From positions 1-64,000 of the forward strand of contig CAUYLG010044420.1 of the NCBI GenBank assembly GCA_963573385.1: a stretch of DNA of 64,000 nt, given 5' to 3'. The stretch comes from Cacajao melanocephalus (Eukaryota; Chordata; Mammalia; Primates; Pitheciidae). The first letter of the stretch is position 1. Every line of letters starts with the position of its first letter. Below are positions 11,984-26,922 of the stretch, piece after piece. A program made the position numbers and the translations under genes. The notes under the pieces are model-generated. The model was not told the origin of the DNA, searched no databases, and worked only from the letters and a program-made list of their open reading frames with translations.

Positions 11984-12030
11984 TAGGTTGGTGCAAAAGC
12001 ACTTGTGGGTTTTGCACGGACTTTGTTCCT
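11984..12030 (+). mobile_element. Mariner-type end (MADE1/HSMAR-like), one arm only
   Basis: Starts with ttaggttggtgcaaaagca, the terminal inverted repeat shared by MADE1 and HSMAR elements, preceded by TA as expected for mariner targets. The opposite arm is not seen, so the element is broken. Full MADE1 copies can give rise to mir-548-type hairpins; this one cannot form the full hairpin. Confidence 0.65.
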
Positions 12031-12454
12031 TTTGTTCTCCGTGGTATTGTCAACACCCAGAATAGCAAATGACACAGGATTGGTGCTCAGTGTTTTGAGA
12101 ACGATGGAGAACAAGCAGAAATAAGTCTTTTAGGAAATGTGCCATTCTGGTTGGGATTTTTGACACATACTCTCTCTCTTAAAAGTTCGTTTTGACATAT
12201 TTATTTTTAACATATTTTTCTCACCTTCAGGCCCTGACTTTAATTATCTATCTTGTGCCTGTATGGGCAAAGGCTAGAGAAGATAGATGGTGTTAGGATA
12301 AGAAGAGGTCTTCACCGAGAAGTTTGTCTTGGAATTTGACTTCAGTAAGAACAAGTATGATACCCTTCCAATATGAGGTTTTAAGAATCTGACAGATATT
12401 CAGTCTTTTGGCTTAATCTTGTGTAATGAGTCCCCAAGTCTTGGGAGTCAGACA

Positions 12455-12457
12455 ATT

Positions 12458-12494
<37 letters not shown>

Positions 12495-12640
12495 TATATA
12501 TATATATACACACATACATATGTGTGTGTGTGTGTATGTGTATATATATATATGACATATATATAACAATGGCTGTGTGTGTGTGAAAATATATGTGTAT
12601 ATGTATATGTTTATGTATATATATATTCTATCTCCATTAC
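12455..12640. repeat. Compound (TA)n/(CA)n/(TG)n microsatellite
   Basis: About 185 bases of almost uninterrupted alternating pyrimidine-purine sequence: TA runs, then CA, TA, CA, then TG and TA again. The CA-to-TG switch is centred on acatatgt and makes a near-perfect palindrome. A minus-strand frame through it (12381-12569) is only the repeat read as YIYTYTH-type codons. Confidence 0.95.
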
Positions 12641-12738
12641 TTGGACAATTTACCTCATCTTTCTAAGCCGCAATTTCTTCATCTGAAAAATGGAGAGATT
12701 AACAATATCCATCTTATAGAGCTGTTATGCCAATTAGG
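12641..12738 (+). mobile_element. MIR fragment
   Basis: Follows the 3' half of MIR: 'acttggacaatttacctca', 'tttcttcatctgaaaaatgg', then 'cttatagagctgttatg'. The microsatellite at 12455-12640 abuts it on the left. Confidence 0.7.
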
Positions 12739-12744
12739 TCTACA

Positions 12745-13155
12745 CTATGGCAAATATGAATAGACCACATCCCTTTCAAGGAAGAACTTGCTGACCAGCT
12801 GCAGGAGGGCAGGCAGCAGCTGCTATAGCTGGTAATTCTCTCTGAGTTAGCCTCAGCTGCAGAGAGCCCCTCCCTTAAGGTCAGGCCCTTCCTGGGGCGG
12901 CCTACCCAATAGCTGAGTGAGGCAGAGTGCAAGGGTGTGGCATTGCAGTTTCACACAGGACTTCCTGGTAGTCAATACGCCATTCACAACTCCCCAGCAA
13001 GTTGGCTGAGAATTTTTGGAGCCTGAATCACAGTTTTTCTTCCTCTGCCCATTCCCACTTCCTCCTCCTTCCTTTCACTTTGTTATTCCCTAATAAACGT
13101 CTTGCACCCCAAATTCCATTTCACCCTCTGCTTCTGAAGAACCCAACCTGGAACA
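12745..13155 (+). mobile_element. Solo LTR of ERVL/MaLR-like type
   Basis: An LTR-like segment: GC-richer body, a late polyadenylation signal (cctaataaacgtcttgcac at ~13090) and an end 'ggaacccaacctggaaca'-like (here gaagaacccaacctggaaca) at 13155. No internal retroviral sequence adjoins it. Start is approximate and the family is not named. A 72-codon minus frame at 12714-12932 is considered chance. Confidence 0.5.
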
Positions 13156-13990
13156 TATGCCAACCGCTCAGAACAGCACATCGATCTTAAGCATTGAAAA
13201 AAATTAGTCAGTATTACTGCTACTATTATTAATAATGGCCCTACTGATGACAAGAGCAAAAGTGCATGCCTGTTTTCGATATGGTTTTCTGCAATTGTGT
13301 TGAGATTATTATTTTTCAGTGGAGTTTCCAGGACTTTTAAATCTAATCTTCTCTCTTGTTTTCTCTAAGGGTGAATGTGGATTCTTTCATTTGATATTGT
13401 GAGCGACTGCTATGAGCCAGGCTCTGAGCTAAATGCTAGGAATGAGAATACATCCAGCCTTGCAAAAGCATTTTAATTGCTGTCAACTAAACACAAAAGT
13501 GAAGGGGACATTTACTGCCCTGCCCACCAAGTGATATTGTTAATATGTAACTGTTTATCCCTGAAACAGGGGTCCTGATAAGGAAGAGAACAGATAAGAC
13601 AGAGTATTTTATTCTTTTATTGTCAGAAAGGGAAAAGTTACAGTCAGCCCAGATAGGTGCATCTTTTACTATTTCTATCAGTTTTCTTTCATGCTTATGA
13701 TGATGGAAATGCATAGCTCGCTGAGTGGATGGCAATCCTGACTCCAACTATGACCAAAACCAATGAAAAGTAACATGGAAGTAGTCAAGAATACACAAAA
13801 CACAGTGGAGAGAAACACTTTAAAGCAGCCAGTTATTTTATTCAATCATTTCCTGGATGCAAAGCCCAGCTGTGATGCTGAAGGTAAGAGACACAGAAAT
13901 AATTAAAGCAGTCCTTAGCCTCAAGAACTAAAGGTCTGTGAGAAAAGACTAAGATCTAAGCAGACTGGCAATATAGAATGTAGAGTATTC
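13156..13990. other. Unassigned sequence
   Basis: A weak block at about 13395-13450 (gctatgagccaggctctgag) recalls the head of MIR-type repeats. An 86-codon minus frame at 13487-13747 has no recognisable content. No exon or RNA gene seen. Confidence 0.4.
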
Positions 13991-13991
13991 T

Positions 13992-14268
<277 letters not shown>

Positions 14269-15650
14269 TAATAATATTAAAAAGAGAATTCTAAGAGTGA
14301 TTGTGTAAGAACGCTATATATGTATGAATATAGGGTAAGTTTATATTTTTTCAAAAACTTATACAGAAAGAAGGGATTTGCCTTATATTTTAGTTGTTAC
14401 CAAGTCTCTTATCACAGGACATGCACTCAGAGTGTTTAATTTGAAGAGTGAATTGCTGAACCAGATTAACCTCAACAATGCTGGTTTAGGATAATTATGG
14501 AAGTCACCTAATTTTTGTAAAATAAAAAGTGAAAGAGATTTAAGGCAGATTTAGAAACTATTACTGGGTGTGTAACCTCATGAATTGAAGTGTCAGATTA
14601 TTTGTAAACACAGCTTTGAAAGATCATCTTAGAAAGCAATGCAGAACTTTCATGTCAGCAGAGCAGACACTAGATAAACAACACTGCTGAATGAAACAAG
14701 TAAAAAGCTGGATTAGAAACATAAAAATGTCTGTTTAAGTGCTTTGCTGGGTTACAGTCGAAAGAAGGATTCTCCAGAGGCCAAGAACAGAAAATCGTGG
14801 TTCCAGGGGAAACATTTTTCTGATACCAGAGACCTTGAACTTTGGCACATATAGCTGCTCAGAGGGCAGGCCAGAAGGTTGGGGGCGCAGAGGGGTGTTA
14901 ATGTCATATTCCCATGTAACACTGAAACCCAAACAGGCTGTACCCTCCATGCAAGGAGCAAGAAGAAATAAATCGTGTACCTAGAGGAACCAGAAGAAAA
15001 CAGCTCTGGGCAAAGGCAGAGAAAAAAAAAAACTCCCTGGAGAATTTGTAACACAAACTAGACTTCAACTGCCTTGGTTTGCAGTCTGAATTCTACTTGT
15101 ATGATGCCAAAATACTTCCACAATAAAATTTACTATAAAGTAGATCAGGATAATTTAAAGTTGTGCTTTTTCATACATGGTACTACAACAATTTTTAAAA
15201 ACCATTTATTTCTTTATTACACAGGTACACTTAACTATCAGATATGAAAAGAGATATATATAAGATATATGGACAATTATCAACAAATTCTACATATCCA
15301 TCTGAATTAATAAGAAATCATACACAGTTTTAAGGACAGCCAACCAAGGATAGCTATGATAGCAAAATGCTTAAAGGCAGCATAATGTAAAGAATGGCTC
15401 GTTTTAATTATTTGCTTAACTCTTTTTCTTACTTTGGATTTCACGTGAGAAAAATGAGATAAAGCTTTTAGGGCTTTGTTGGAACAAGGTAATATGATGT
15501 TCCTTGTTAGTTTGCTAAATTAATGGCCATCAATGACTTTCTATAATAATATTAATATTGAAACTGATCAGGAATGGTATTAGACTTCCCCTGGATACCA
15601 TGGGCCTAAGTCAAATATTCAACTCTGGGAACATCTCAAAAGCATTTACA
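14269..15650. other. Unassigned, unique-looking sequence
   Basis: No repeat family recognised. Overlapping frames on both strands at 14735-15054 (71-100 codons) have no motif, and their overlap on opposite strands in a locally GC-richer stretch argues for chance. Confidence 0.4.
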
Positions 15651-15664
15651 AGATAAATAGGCAA

Positions 15665-15955
15665 GGCCAGGTGCGGAGGTTAACACCTGTAATCCCAGCA
15701 TTTTGAGAGGCCAAGGTGGGAGATTGCTTCAGCCAAGGAGTTTGAAACCAGCCTAGGCAATATAGAGAGACCCTGTCTCTATTAAAAAAAAAAAAAATTA
15801 AAAATTAGCACACACCTGTGGTCCCACCTACTCAGGAGGCTGGGGTAGAAGGATCACTTGAGCCTGGGAGGTTGAGGCTGCAGTGAACCATGATCACGCC
15901 ACTGCACTCCAGCCTGGGTGACAAAGTGAGACTCTCTTACCAAAAAAAAAAAAAA
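15665..15955 (+). mobile_element. Alu (AluJ-like)
   Basis: Dimeric Alu with A-rich linker and tail. Direct repeats agataaataggca (15651-15663) and agataactaggca (15956-15968) flank it. Confidence 0.95.
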
Positions 15956-15968
15956 AGATAACTAGGCA

Positions 15969-17753
15969 GTAGACAAGAGGAAAAGAAGTTAGATCCTGGC
16001 AAGTATTTAGGTCACCAAGGAAAAGTAGTATAAAGGGAACAATTATCTTGACACATCCATGTTTCCCTCTGGCAATCAACCTCAGTCTTCCAGATGTTCA
16101 AATTTCCTTTATTTGTTCAAACCAATTGAAAGCCATACAGCATATCATTTAAATAGCTGGGCTCCAAATTTCATCCAAATTGATTTTTTTACCTCTATCC
16201 CACTATTTGCCTGTCTTTCAACATTCCTTTTCTGCAGACACTCCTCCTATACATAATTTCAAGTAATTCATGCATCACCATAAATGAACCTATTGACAGG
16301 CATGAGGGCAATACTCATCAAAGCCTAAATAATTAGTGACTCTCTGATGGGAATGAGGCTTGGGAGTCAGGCCGGAACTATCATAAATCTAAAATCAAGA
16401 TGTCTCAGCATGATTCCCTTCAAACTATAACAGGTTTGCATAGTAGTTCATTAAACATAAAGGCTCTTATTTGATAAACCAAAACAAATCTCATTTTTCT
16501 GATGAATGTCTTCAGTAGGAAAAGCTAGAGCCCGCTGTCTTAACTTATTTTGAAGGCAGTCTATAAAAAGCAGGAGGATGATTGTTCTCTAACTAAAATC
16601 AGACACCTAGACATACTCACCAAAAATTGACAAAAAGATTATACTTCATTGAAATTTAGGGAAGAACATAAAAAGAGTGTTCCTTGGAATAGAAAAAGAA
16701 GCATTTTAGAGAGAACATTTGTTGTCTGACTTCTAGCCTTCTAGCCTTCTGCCTTCTTAACAGGACACCAAATTTTGTAGTCATGAGGTTTGGCTGAAGT
16801 TGAACCCTCCAGAGAATTTAAGGGTAGGCCCTAACATGGCTAACGTCAACTGGTATATCTTTCTCCCAGCCAGAGTGGATGGTTTTTTAGAGGAATTCTG
16901 GGAAAGGAGTGTTCTCTTTGGTCCATGGAAGCTATCAAGAGAATACTTTCTCCTCTCTGCTAAAACAAAAGTGGGGCCCCTGTTCCTGCCACCAGCTTTG
17001 TGTGACCATGATGGATGTCAATCTTTAAATGAAACTGATCACAGGAAAAACAATACAGAGCAACAAAAAGAAACTGGCCTCTAGTGATATGGTTGAGCCA
17101 CTGGATCAATCTATACTTGAAGCCTGACTAACCACTGAACTTTTCAGTTAAGTAAGCGGGTAAGTTCCTCTTATTGTTTAAGCAAGTCTAAGTTGATTTT
17201 CCTGCTATTAGTTAATTAATAATGGAGGCTGGAACAATATAAAAAGATAGGCATCCTTTTAGAAAACCAGAGTTGAATAAAAGTATCCAGATATCTCAGA
17301 GATTCTCAGCTTAGACAGTGTAAGGTACCTTACTCAACAAGACACCGTGGCCTGATTGTTTAGTAAAGTTGAATCTATTATAATAAAAAGATTTTTAAGA
17401 CTAACATGTAGAAAAATCTATTATTACTAGCACAGTGGCAAATTTTAAAGCACTTTACCATGAAAAGAGAGCTAAGGCTAATACCTCAGTTCATTCTTAT
17501 GCATAGGCTGTGAAGAAAAAACAAAAAAGAACAAGTGTGTAATTGCCTCCATCATCTCCATGGCAATTTTCAGCCTCCGTCATGAAATGTTTAATCCAAG
17601 AACCTTGTTTGTTTGCTTGTTTGTTTTAAGGAGACAGATGGGAAATCACAGGGACAGTCTTTGGACATCCAAGATAAAATAAATAACTTTTTTTCAGTTA
17701 TCCATTTTCCTACTAAATGCCACCAAAAAAAGTAATACATTTAGAGGCTTTGT
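15969..17753. other. Unassigned, unique-looking sequence
   Basis: No clear repeat, exon or RNA gene in about 1.8 kb. A tiny tandem motif (cttctagc twice, then cttctgc) occurs at about 16730-16757. A 94-codon plus frame at 16800-17084 has no recognisable domain. Confidence 0.4.
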
Positions 17754-18051
17754 GGCCAGGTGTGGTGGCTCACCTGTAACCCCAGTGCATTGGGAGGCCA
17801 AGGTGGGGGGACGGCTTGAGGCCAGGAGTTCAAGAGCAGCCAGGATAACACAGCGAGACCCTAACTCTACAAAAATATTTTTAAAATCAGCTGGGCATGG
17901 TGGCACACACCTGTAATCCCAGCTACTCAGAATGGTGAGGTGAGAGGATCACTTGAGACCAGGAGTTCAAGGTAAGTCATGATTGCACCACTGCACTCCA
18001 GCCTGTGCTACAGAACAAGACCCTGTCTTTAAAAAAAAAAAAAAAAAAAAA
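17754..18051 (+). mobile_element. Alu (AluJ-like)
   Basis: Plus-strand Alu with a 20-base pure A tail (18031-18050) despite many body changes. Confidence 0.94.
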
Positions 18052-18412
18052 GAAGAGGATTTTTGGTGTATTATTCAGTTCTTGGTGTGTCTAGCCAGGG
18101 AGTCTACTACCTGCCCTCCTTTTCTCCATCCATGTTATGATAACATTGGGTTCCTGGCAGCCAATATTAGTTAACAGGCCCATTTACTAGCTTCAGTTTA
18201 TTGGACCAAGAATGAATGCCCATTCCATTAAGATAAACAGTCTCTTTTCTAGAAATCTGGATTTGGAACCAAGAGAGTGTCAAGTTCATTAGTCCCCTGT
18301 GGCTGGACCAGGGATATATAAAAGCAGTAGGATTTAGTGGTCATTCTTAACTCTGTAGACTGGAAATTTAAAAAATAAAGTCTTCAGTGATATAAGAAGA
18401 ATTCAGAGGACT

Positions 18413-18668
18413 AACAGTTATTGAGTGCTTACTGAATAGCAGGCTGGGATAAGTCCTTTACATGAGATGAGGACTGGGGCAAGTCCTTTATATGCATTAA
18501 CTATTTAATGCACAGAACCACCTATGAGGAAGCACTGTTATTATAACTGTTTTAGTTATACTGAGTGGTTAAGCAAATTATCCAAGATCAAAGGACTAGT
18601 AAGTGTGAGAGCAAAGATTCAAATCCAGGCTATCTGACTTCAGCCCATTTGCTCTAAACCACCAAGCC
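18413..18668 (+). mobile_element. MIR, near full length, with 30-bp internal duplication
   Basis: Runs from ttattgagtgcttactgaat through 'ggttaagcaaattatcc' to 'attcaaatccaggctatctg'. The block aagtccttta recurs at 18451 and 18481, marking a 30-bp tandem duplication inside the element. Confidence 0.8.
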
Positions 18669-19239
18669 TCATCCCTGTTGCCATTCTGTGCCCCAAATTC
18701 AGCTGTCTCTTTCTCTTTGAGTCCTATGAAAAGATCCAGTATTTCTATAATAAAATTTCCCTTTTAGCTTTATAAAAGTTGGTTTCTGTTTCTTGCAAGC
18801 AAAAATGTCTTAAGGAGCACATTACTGACAACTGGGGATCAACATTTATAGTTCCCAGGAACTCTATAAGCAGTGAGTAAATGGATAAATGAACACCACT
18901 AAGCCCCCTCTACAATGGGCTACTGGGCATCTTAACTCACAACAACCTCAGACTCAGAGTCGCTGAGCAATGCGTCTTATTTGTGCCCTGTATGCAGCAG
19001 ATGTTCCATTCCTGGGCATTTTCGTAGTAGGTGGATAATTTTCTGGAACTGGAACATGTTCTTGAGAGGAAGAGCAAACAATGACCTCCTCTGCAGTCTT
19101 GGTATTTTGAAGGAGAGATGTATGACTCAGTGAGTAATTAGAATCCAGGGGAAAATTGCATTGAGATTGAATTTTTGAAAAAACAAAGCTATATTACTTA
19201 TGGCAAGAATAACTCAAGGCTAAGAATTGCCATTTTGAA
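18669..19239. other. Unassigned sequence
   Basis: No feature recognised. Confidence 0.4.
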
Positions 19240-19325
19240 GCCAACCAAATCTGAATTTGAATCCCAGCCACCTGCACCATTAGCAGTTTGTGACACTGGG
19301 CAAGTTTCTTAATGTTTCCCTTTTT
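19240..19325 (+). mobile_element. MIR fragment
   Basis: Matches 'tgaatcccagccacctgcac' then 'gtgacactgggcaagtttct', the core-to-3' part of MIR. Confidence 0.65.
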
Positions 19326-19339
19326 AAGTTTTATGAATT

Positions 19340-19722
19340 TTTAAAATATTACTTTGGTGGAAGTAGTGAATAGAATGGTGGTTACCAGAGGTTGGGAAGG
19401 GTAATAAGGAAGGAATGATAAAGAGGAGTTGGTAATTGGGTACAAAAATAGAGTGAAATAGAAGGAATAAGATACAGTTTTCGGGAGCACAATAGGTAGA
19501 CTGTAGCTAACAATTGTATATTTTGAAATAAGAGTAGATTTGTAGTGTTCTCAACACAAAGAAATGAATGATAAAGATTTGAGGTGATGTATATCCTAAT
19601 TACCCAGATTTGATTATTGCGTATTGTATGCTTGTATCAAAATATCACATAGAGCCATAAATGTGTAAAACTATTATGTATCCATCAAAATTAAAAATTA
19701 AAATAATAAAATAAAAATAAAA
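19340..19722 (+). mobile_element. L1M (L1MA/MB-like) 3' UTR
   Basis: Follows the old L1 3' UTR: 'gaatggtggttaccagaggt', 'actgtagctaacaattgta', 'gttctcaacacaaagaaatg', 'gaggtgatgtatatcctaat', then an AAAT-rich end. 5'-truncated before ORF2. Confidence 0.8.
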
Positions 19723-19723
19723 T

Positions 19724-20025
<302 letters not shown>

Positions 20026-20073
20026 TACTACTTTGGGAATTTTTTAAGTACCTCAAGAAAGTACAAAGAAGGG

Positions 20074-20366
20074 TTGGGTGCAGAGGCTCACACCTGTAAT
20101 CCTGACACTTTGTGAGGCCTCAAGGAAGGATCACTTGAGGCCAGGAGTTCGATGCCAGCCTGGGCAACACAGTGAAACCCTCTTCTCTACAGATATTGTT
20201 TTTAATTAGTTGGGCATAGTGGTCCATACCTGTAGTGCCAGCTACTCCCAGAGGCTGAGGCAGGAGGACTGAATGAGCCCAGAAGTTCAAGGCTATGATT
20301 GTGCCTCTGCACTCTAGCGTAGGTGGACAGAGCGAGATCTTGACTAGAAAAAACACTAAACAAAAC
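20074..20366 (+). mobile_element. Alu (old) with perfect target duplication
   Basis: Diverged Alu flanked by an identical 18-base direct repeat, agaaagtacaaagaaggg, at 20056-20073 and 20367-20384. Confidence 0.95.
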
Positions 20367-20469
20367 AGAAAGTACAAAGAAGGGAATATCAATTAACTAT
20401 GTTTTGCAAAGAATTCATTATCATACCATCTTGGCTTGTTTGCTTGTTAGGCTAGTTGGTTCGTATTTC

Positions 20470-20670
20470 TTAAAATCACGCAATGATGTTTATAAAAGTA
20501 ATACACATTTATTATTTTTTAAAAAATCCAACCAATGCAGAAAGGCAAGAGGAAAGCTTATTTTAATGACCAAATTCCACCACCCAGAAATTACTATTAT
20601 TTGTATTAGACAAACATTAATATGGAAAGTTTCTATATATATACAGATAGTTGGTTACATAGATAAATTG
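20470..20670 (-). mobile_element. L1ME-like 3' region relic
   Basis: Resembles the antisense 3' region of old L1ME elements ('taaaagtaatacacatttat', 'ccaccacccagaaattacta'). Diverged; boundaries and family uncertain. Confidence 0.4.
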
Positions 20671-20929
20671 TTTGAGAAATAAATTAGATGAATAGAAATA
20701 CTTCACCAAAATCAGATTTATTTTAGATGGTTTTTAAAAATAACAAATTTACTTCTACTTGACTTTAATTTTTAAAAAATAAGCTGAAGAGACACTAAGG
20801 GCATTATTTCTGAAATTTTTAACTTCTAATTTTCTACGCTTAAGTTCTAGCTGATACTTATGCAAATATTCCCATATACTCATCCAACATTGGTGTCTCC
20901 TATGCTTCAGAAGAAGGGAGACCCTTCAG

Positions 20930-21477
20930 ATCATCCCACATTTTGTTGTGGTGGTGGTGGTGGTAAAATACACATGACATAAAACTCATCATTTTAAACA
21001 TTTTGAAGTTTACTATTTAGTGGCATTGAATACACTTACAATGTTGTGCAATAACCACCTCAATCTAGGTCCAAAACATTTCATGGCTTCCAAGGAAAAT
21101 CCTACACCCATTAAGCATGCATCCCCCCTTGCTCCTCCCTCCAGTCCATGGCAAACACTCATCTGGTTTCAGTGTCTATGGATTTGCCTATAATGGGCAT
21201 TTCATATCAATGAAATTCTACAATATGTAACTTTTTTTGTCTAGCTTCTTTTGCTTAGCATCCTTCTAAAGTTTAGCCATGTGGTAGCCTGTATCAGTAC
21301 TTCATTCCTTTTTTGACTAGATAGTATTCCATTGCATAGATACACACATTTTGTTGATCCACTCATCAGTTGACAGACATTTGCATTGTTTCCGCCTTTT
21401 AGCTATTGTGAATAATGCTGCTATGAATGCATATATATAAAATTTTGTTGAAAGACCTGTTTTCAATTCTTTTGGAA
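20930..21477 (-). mobile_element. L1M ORF2 3' part, left piece
   Basis: Antisense L1M: 'taaaatacacatgacataaa', 'agatagtattccattgcata', 'gctattgtgaataatgctgc', 'tttcaattcttttgga'. It stops where Tigger1 begins and resumes at 25062 at the next L1 position. A (GTG)n run lies at 20950-20966. Confidence 0.85.
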
Positions 21478-21677
21478 CAGGCGTATCTCAGAGATATTGT
21501 AGATTTGATTCCAGACCACCGCAGTAAAGAGAATATCATAATAAAGTGAGTCACACACATATTTTTTGTTACCCAATACATATAAAAGTTATATTTACAC
21601 TATCTTATAGTCTATTAAGTGTGCAATAGCATTGTGTTTAAAATAATAGTACATACACCTTAATTAAAAAATACTTT

Positions 21678-22256
<579 letters not shown>

Positions 22257-23696
22257 TTTAAAAATTTTTAAAGCTTTATTTCTAAAAAAATGCTAACAAA
22301 ACTTCTGAGCCTTCAGGAAGTTGTAATCTTTTTACTGGTGGAGGGTCTTGCCTCAGTGCTGATGGTTGCTGACTGATAAGGCTGGTGGTTGCTGAATGTT
22401 GTCATGGTTGTGGCAATGTCTTAAAATAAAACAACAGCGAAGTGGACTCCTCACAAAGGATTTCTCTGTAGCATGCAATGCTGCTGGACAGCATTTTACC
22501 CACCACAAAACTTCTTTCAAATTTGGAGGAAATCCTCTCGAATCCTGCCACTTACATCAACTATGTTTATGTAATATTCAAAATCCTTTGTTGTCATTTC
22601 AATAGTGTTCTTTACCAGGAGTTGATTCCATCTTAAGAAACCACTTTCTTTGCTCACCCAAGAAGTAACTCCTTGTCCGTTCAGATTTTATCATGAGATG
22701 ACAGCAGTTCAATCACATCCTCAGGCTCCACTTCTAATTCTAATTCTCTTGCTATTTCCACCATAACTGCAGTTACATTCTCCACTGAAGTCTTTATCCT
22801 CTCCAAATCATTCATGAGAGTTGGAATCAACTTCCTTCAAACTTCCGTTCATGTTAATATTTTGACCTCCTCTCTTGAATCACAAATGTTCTTAATGGCA
22901 TCTAGTATGGTTAATCTTTTCCAGAAGGGTTTCAATTGACTGTCTAGATGAATCAAAGGAATCAGTATCTATGGCAGCTATAGTCTCACAAAATGTATTT
23001 CTTAAATAATAAGACTTGAAAGTTGAAATTATTTCTTGATTCATGCGCTGCAGAATGAATGCTGTCTTAGCAGACATGAGAACAACATTCATCTCCTTGT
23101 ATATATCCATCAGAGCTCCCGGTTCATTTTCAATGGCAATAATATTTTGAAAGAAATCTTTTTTTCTTAGGTCTCAACAGTGGGCTTAAAATGTTCAGTA
23201 AATCATGCTGTAAACAGATCTGTGTCATCCAGGTTTTCATGTTCCATTTCTAGAGCACGGCAGTTGATTACACATCATTCTCAAGGACCTAGGGTTTTGG
23301 GAATGGCCAATGAGCACTGGCTTCCACTTAAAGTCATCGGCTGCATTAGTTCCTAACAAGAGAGACAGCCTGACCTTTGAAGCTTTGAAACCAGGCTTTG
23401 ACTTCCCCTCTCTAGGTAGAAAAGTCCTAGACGGCATCTTCTTCCAACAGAAGACTGCTTTTATCTACATTGAAAATCTGAGGTTTAGTGTAACCACCTT
23501 CATCGATGATCTTAGCTAGATCTTCAGAATAACTTCCTGCAGCTTCTCTATCAGCACTTTCTGCTTCACCTTGCACTTTTATGTTATGGAGACAGCATCA
23601 GTCCTTAAACCTTATGAATCAACCCCTGCTTGCTTCACACTTTTCTTCTGCACCTTCCTCACCTATCTTAGCCTTCATACAAGTGAAGATAATTGG

Positions 23697-23998
23697 ACTG
23701 GGCGCAATGGCTCACGCCTGTAATCCCAACACTTTGGGAGACTGCGGTGAGCAGATCTCTTGAGGCCAGGAGTTCAAGACCAGCCTGGCCAACATGGCAA
23801 ATCCCCATCTCTACTAAAAAATACAAAAAATTAAACGGGCATGGTGGCACATGCCTGTAATCCCAGCCACACAGGAGGCTGAGGACGAGAAGTGCTTCAA
23901 CCCAGGAGGCAGAGGTTGCAGTGAGCCAAGATTGTGCCACTACACTCCAGCCTAGGCCAACAGAGCAGGACTCCGCCCCTCCCCCACCAAAAAAAAAG
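23697..23998 (+). mobile_element. Alu in Tigger1 transposase
   Basis: Plus-strand Alu interrupting the transposase pseudogene. Flanks gaagataattg and gaagcagcgaattg are compatible with a worn target duplication. Confidence 0.93.
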
Positions 23999-24210
23999 GA
24001 AGCAGCGAATTGGGACCTTGCTCTGGATTAGGCTTTAGCTTAAGGGAATGTCGTGACTTTTTGATCTTCCATCCAGACCACTCAAACTTTCTCCCTACCA
24101 GCACTGTTCACTGCAGTAGCACTTTTAATTTCCTTCAAGAGCTTTTCCTTTGCATTCTCAACTTGGCTAACTGTTTGGCACAAGAGGCCTAGATTTTAGC
24201 CTATCTCGGC

Positions 24211-24509
24211 TTTTTTTTTTCTTGTTCTTTTTTTTTTTTCTTGAGACAGGGTCTCACTCTGTCACCCAGCTTAAAGTACATAGTTCACTGCTCTCCTGAA
24301 CTCCTGGGCTCAAGTGACCCTCCTTCCTTGGACTCTAGTAGCTAGGACCACAGGCACGAGCCACCACATCCAGTTAATTTTTAACTTTTTTGTAGAGTTG
24401 GGATCTCACTATGTTGCCCAGCCTGGTCTCAAACTCCTGGCCTCAAGTGATCCTCCCACCTCAGCTTTCCAAAGCACTAGGATTACAGGCGTGAGCCACT
24501 GTGCTTGGC
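24211..24509 (-). mobile_element. Alu (AluJ-like) in Tigger1
   Basis: Antisense Alu with interrupted poly-T. Flanks tatctcggct (before) and tgtctcagct (after) are the target duplication. It faces the plus-strand Alu 212 bases to its left. Confidence 0.93.
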
Positions 24510-25061
24510 CTGTCTCAGCTCTTGACATGCCTTCTTCACTAACCTTAATCATTTCTAGCTTTTAATTCAAAGTAAGAGACACACAATTGTCCCTTTCACT
24601 TCAGCACTTAGAGGCCATTATCAGGTTATTAACTGGTCTAATTTGAATATTGTTCTGTCTCAGAGAACAGAGAGGTTCAAAGGGAGAGAGAGACACAGAG
24701 AAAGAGGAAGAGACAGAAGAATGGCCTGTCAGTGGAGTAGTCAGAACACCACGTTCATTGATTAAGTTTGCTGCCTAATATGGGCGCGGTTTGTGGAACC
24801 TCAAAACAATTACAGTAGTAACACAGAAGAATTGTCACAGAGCACCATAACAGATATGGTAATAATAAAAACGTTTGAAATATTGCTGGAATTACCAAAA
24901 TGTGACACAGAGACACAAAGTGAGCACAGGCTGCTGAAAAAAATGGTGCTGACGGACTCAGTCAACACAGGGTTGCCACAAACGTTCAATCTTAAAAAAT
25001 GCAGTATCTGTGAGGCATGATAAAGGGAAGGGAAAAAAAGAAAAACCCCAAGGTATGCGTG

Positions 25062-25165
25062 TCTATACCTCAGAGTGGAATCGCTAGGTCTTATGGTGAT
25101 TCTGTGTTTAACTTATTTTCTGTAGCAGCTGCACCATTTTATACCTCATGTTTTGAATTTCATTA
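25062..25165 (-). mobile_element. L1M ORF2 3' part, right piece
   Basis: Continues the L1M split by Tigger1: 'tatacctcagagtggaatcg' then 'gcagctgcaccattttatac'. L1 similarity fades near 25165. Confidence 0.75.
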
Positions 25166-26689
<1,524 letters not shown>

Positions 26690-26922
26690 GTTCCCATGTA
26701 CTAAGTGGGCACTGAATGGCAGGCACTGACTGCATTTCACATGGTTCCCCTTGAATCCTTGCCACAACCCTGAATCGGGGTGCACTATTCTCCTTTTCCA
26801 GTGAGAAAACTGAGGGTTAGGGTTGGCCCTATGGCCTCTAGCAAGAGGCCGAGACAGAATCTGAGCCCACCATCTGCCTGGCTGCTGAGCCCATGGTCTT
26901 AACTCCTACACTCTGCTCTCTT
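26690..26922 (+). mobile_element. MIR
   Basis: Follows MIR: 'gcaggcactgactgcatttc', 'ttttccagtgagaaaactga', 'gagacagaatctgagcccac', 'atggtcttaactcctacact'. Confidence 0.75.

Larger units (their letters stand above)
22290..24617 (-). pseudogene. Tigger1 transposase pseudogene (pogo/CENP-B-like, DDE)
   Basis: The cut-and-paste transposase of a pogo-type element, related to CENP-B. On the minus strand the start region lies near 24617, where ATG-Ala-Ser-Lys-Cys is followed at once by TGA. Recognisable pieces are [20 protein letters not shown] (frame 23237-23437) and STFKSYYLRNTF (frame 22892-23110), both from the DDE catalytic domain. Around 23120-23145 the expected IDNAPG box with the second catalytic Asp reads IENEPG and codons are missing. 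The C-terminus is near 22290-22350. Stops, frameshifts and two Alu insertions (23697-23998 and 24211-24509) abolish the frame. Confidence 0.9.

Noticed and set aside
11984..12030. A mir-548-type microRNA hairpin
   Set aside because: Only one mariner arm is present; the short gtgcaaaa/ttttgcac pairing is too small for a microRNA precursor.
12381..12569. A Tyr/Thr/His-rich repeat protein
   Set aside because: It is the translated TA/CA microsatellite.
16800..17084. 94-codon plus frame in unique sequence as a possible exon
   Set aside because: No motif, and no supporting frame continuity or regulatory signals nearby; its length is within chance expectation.
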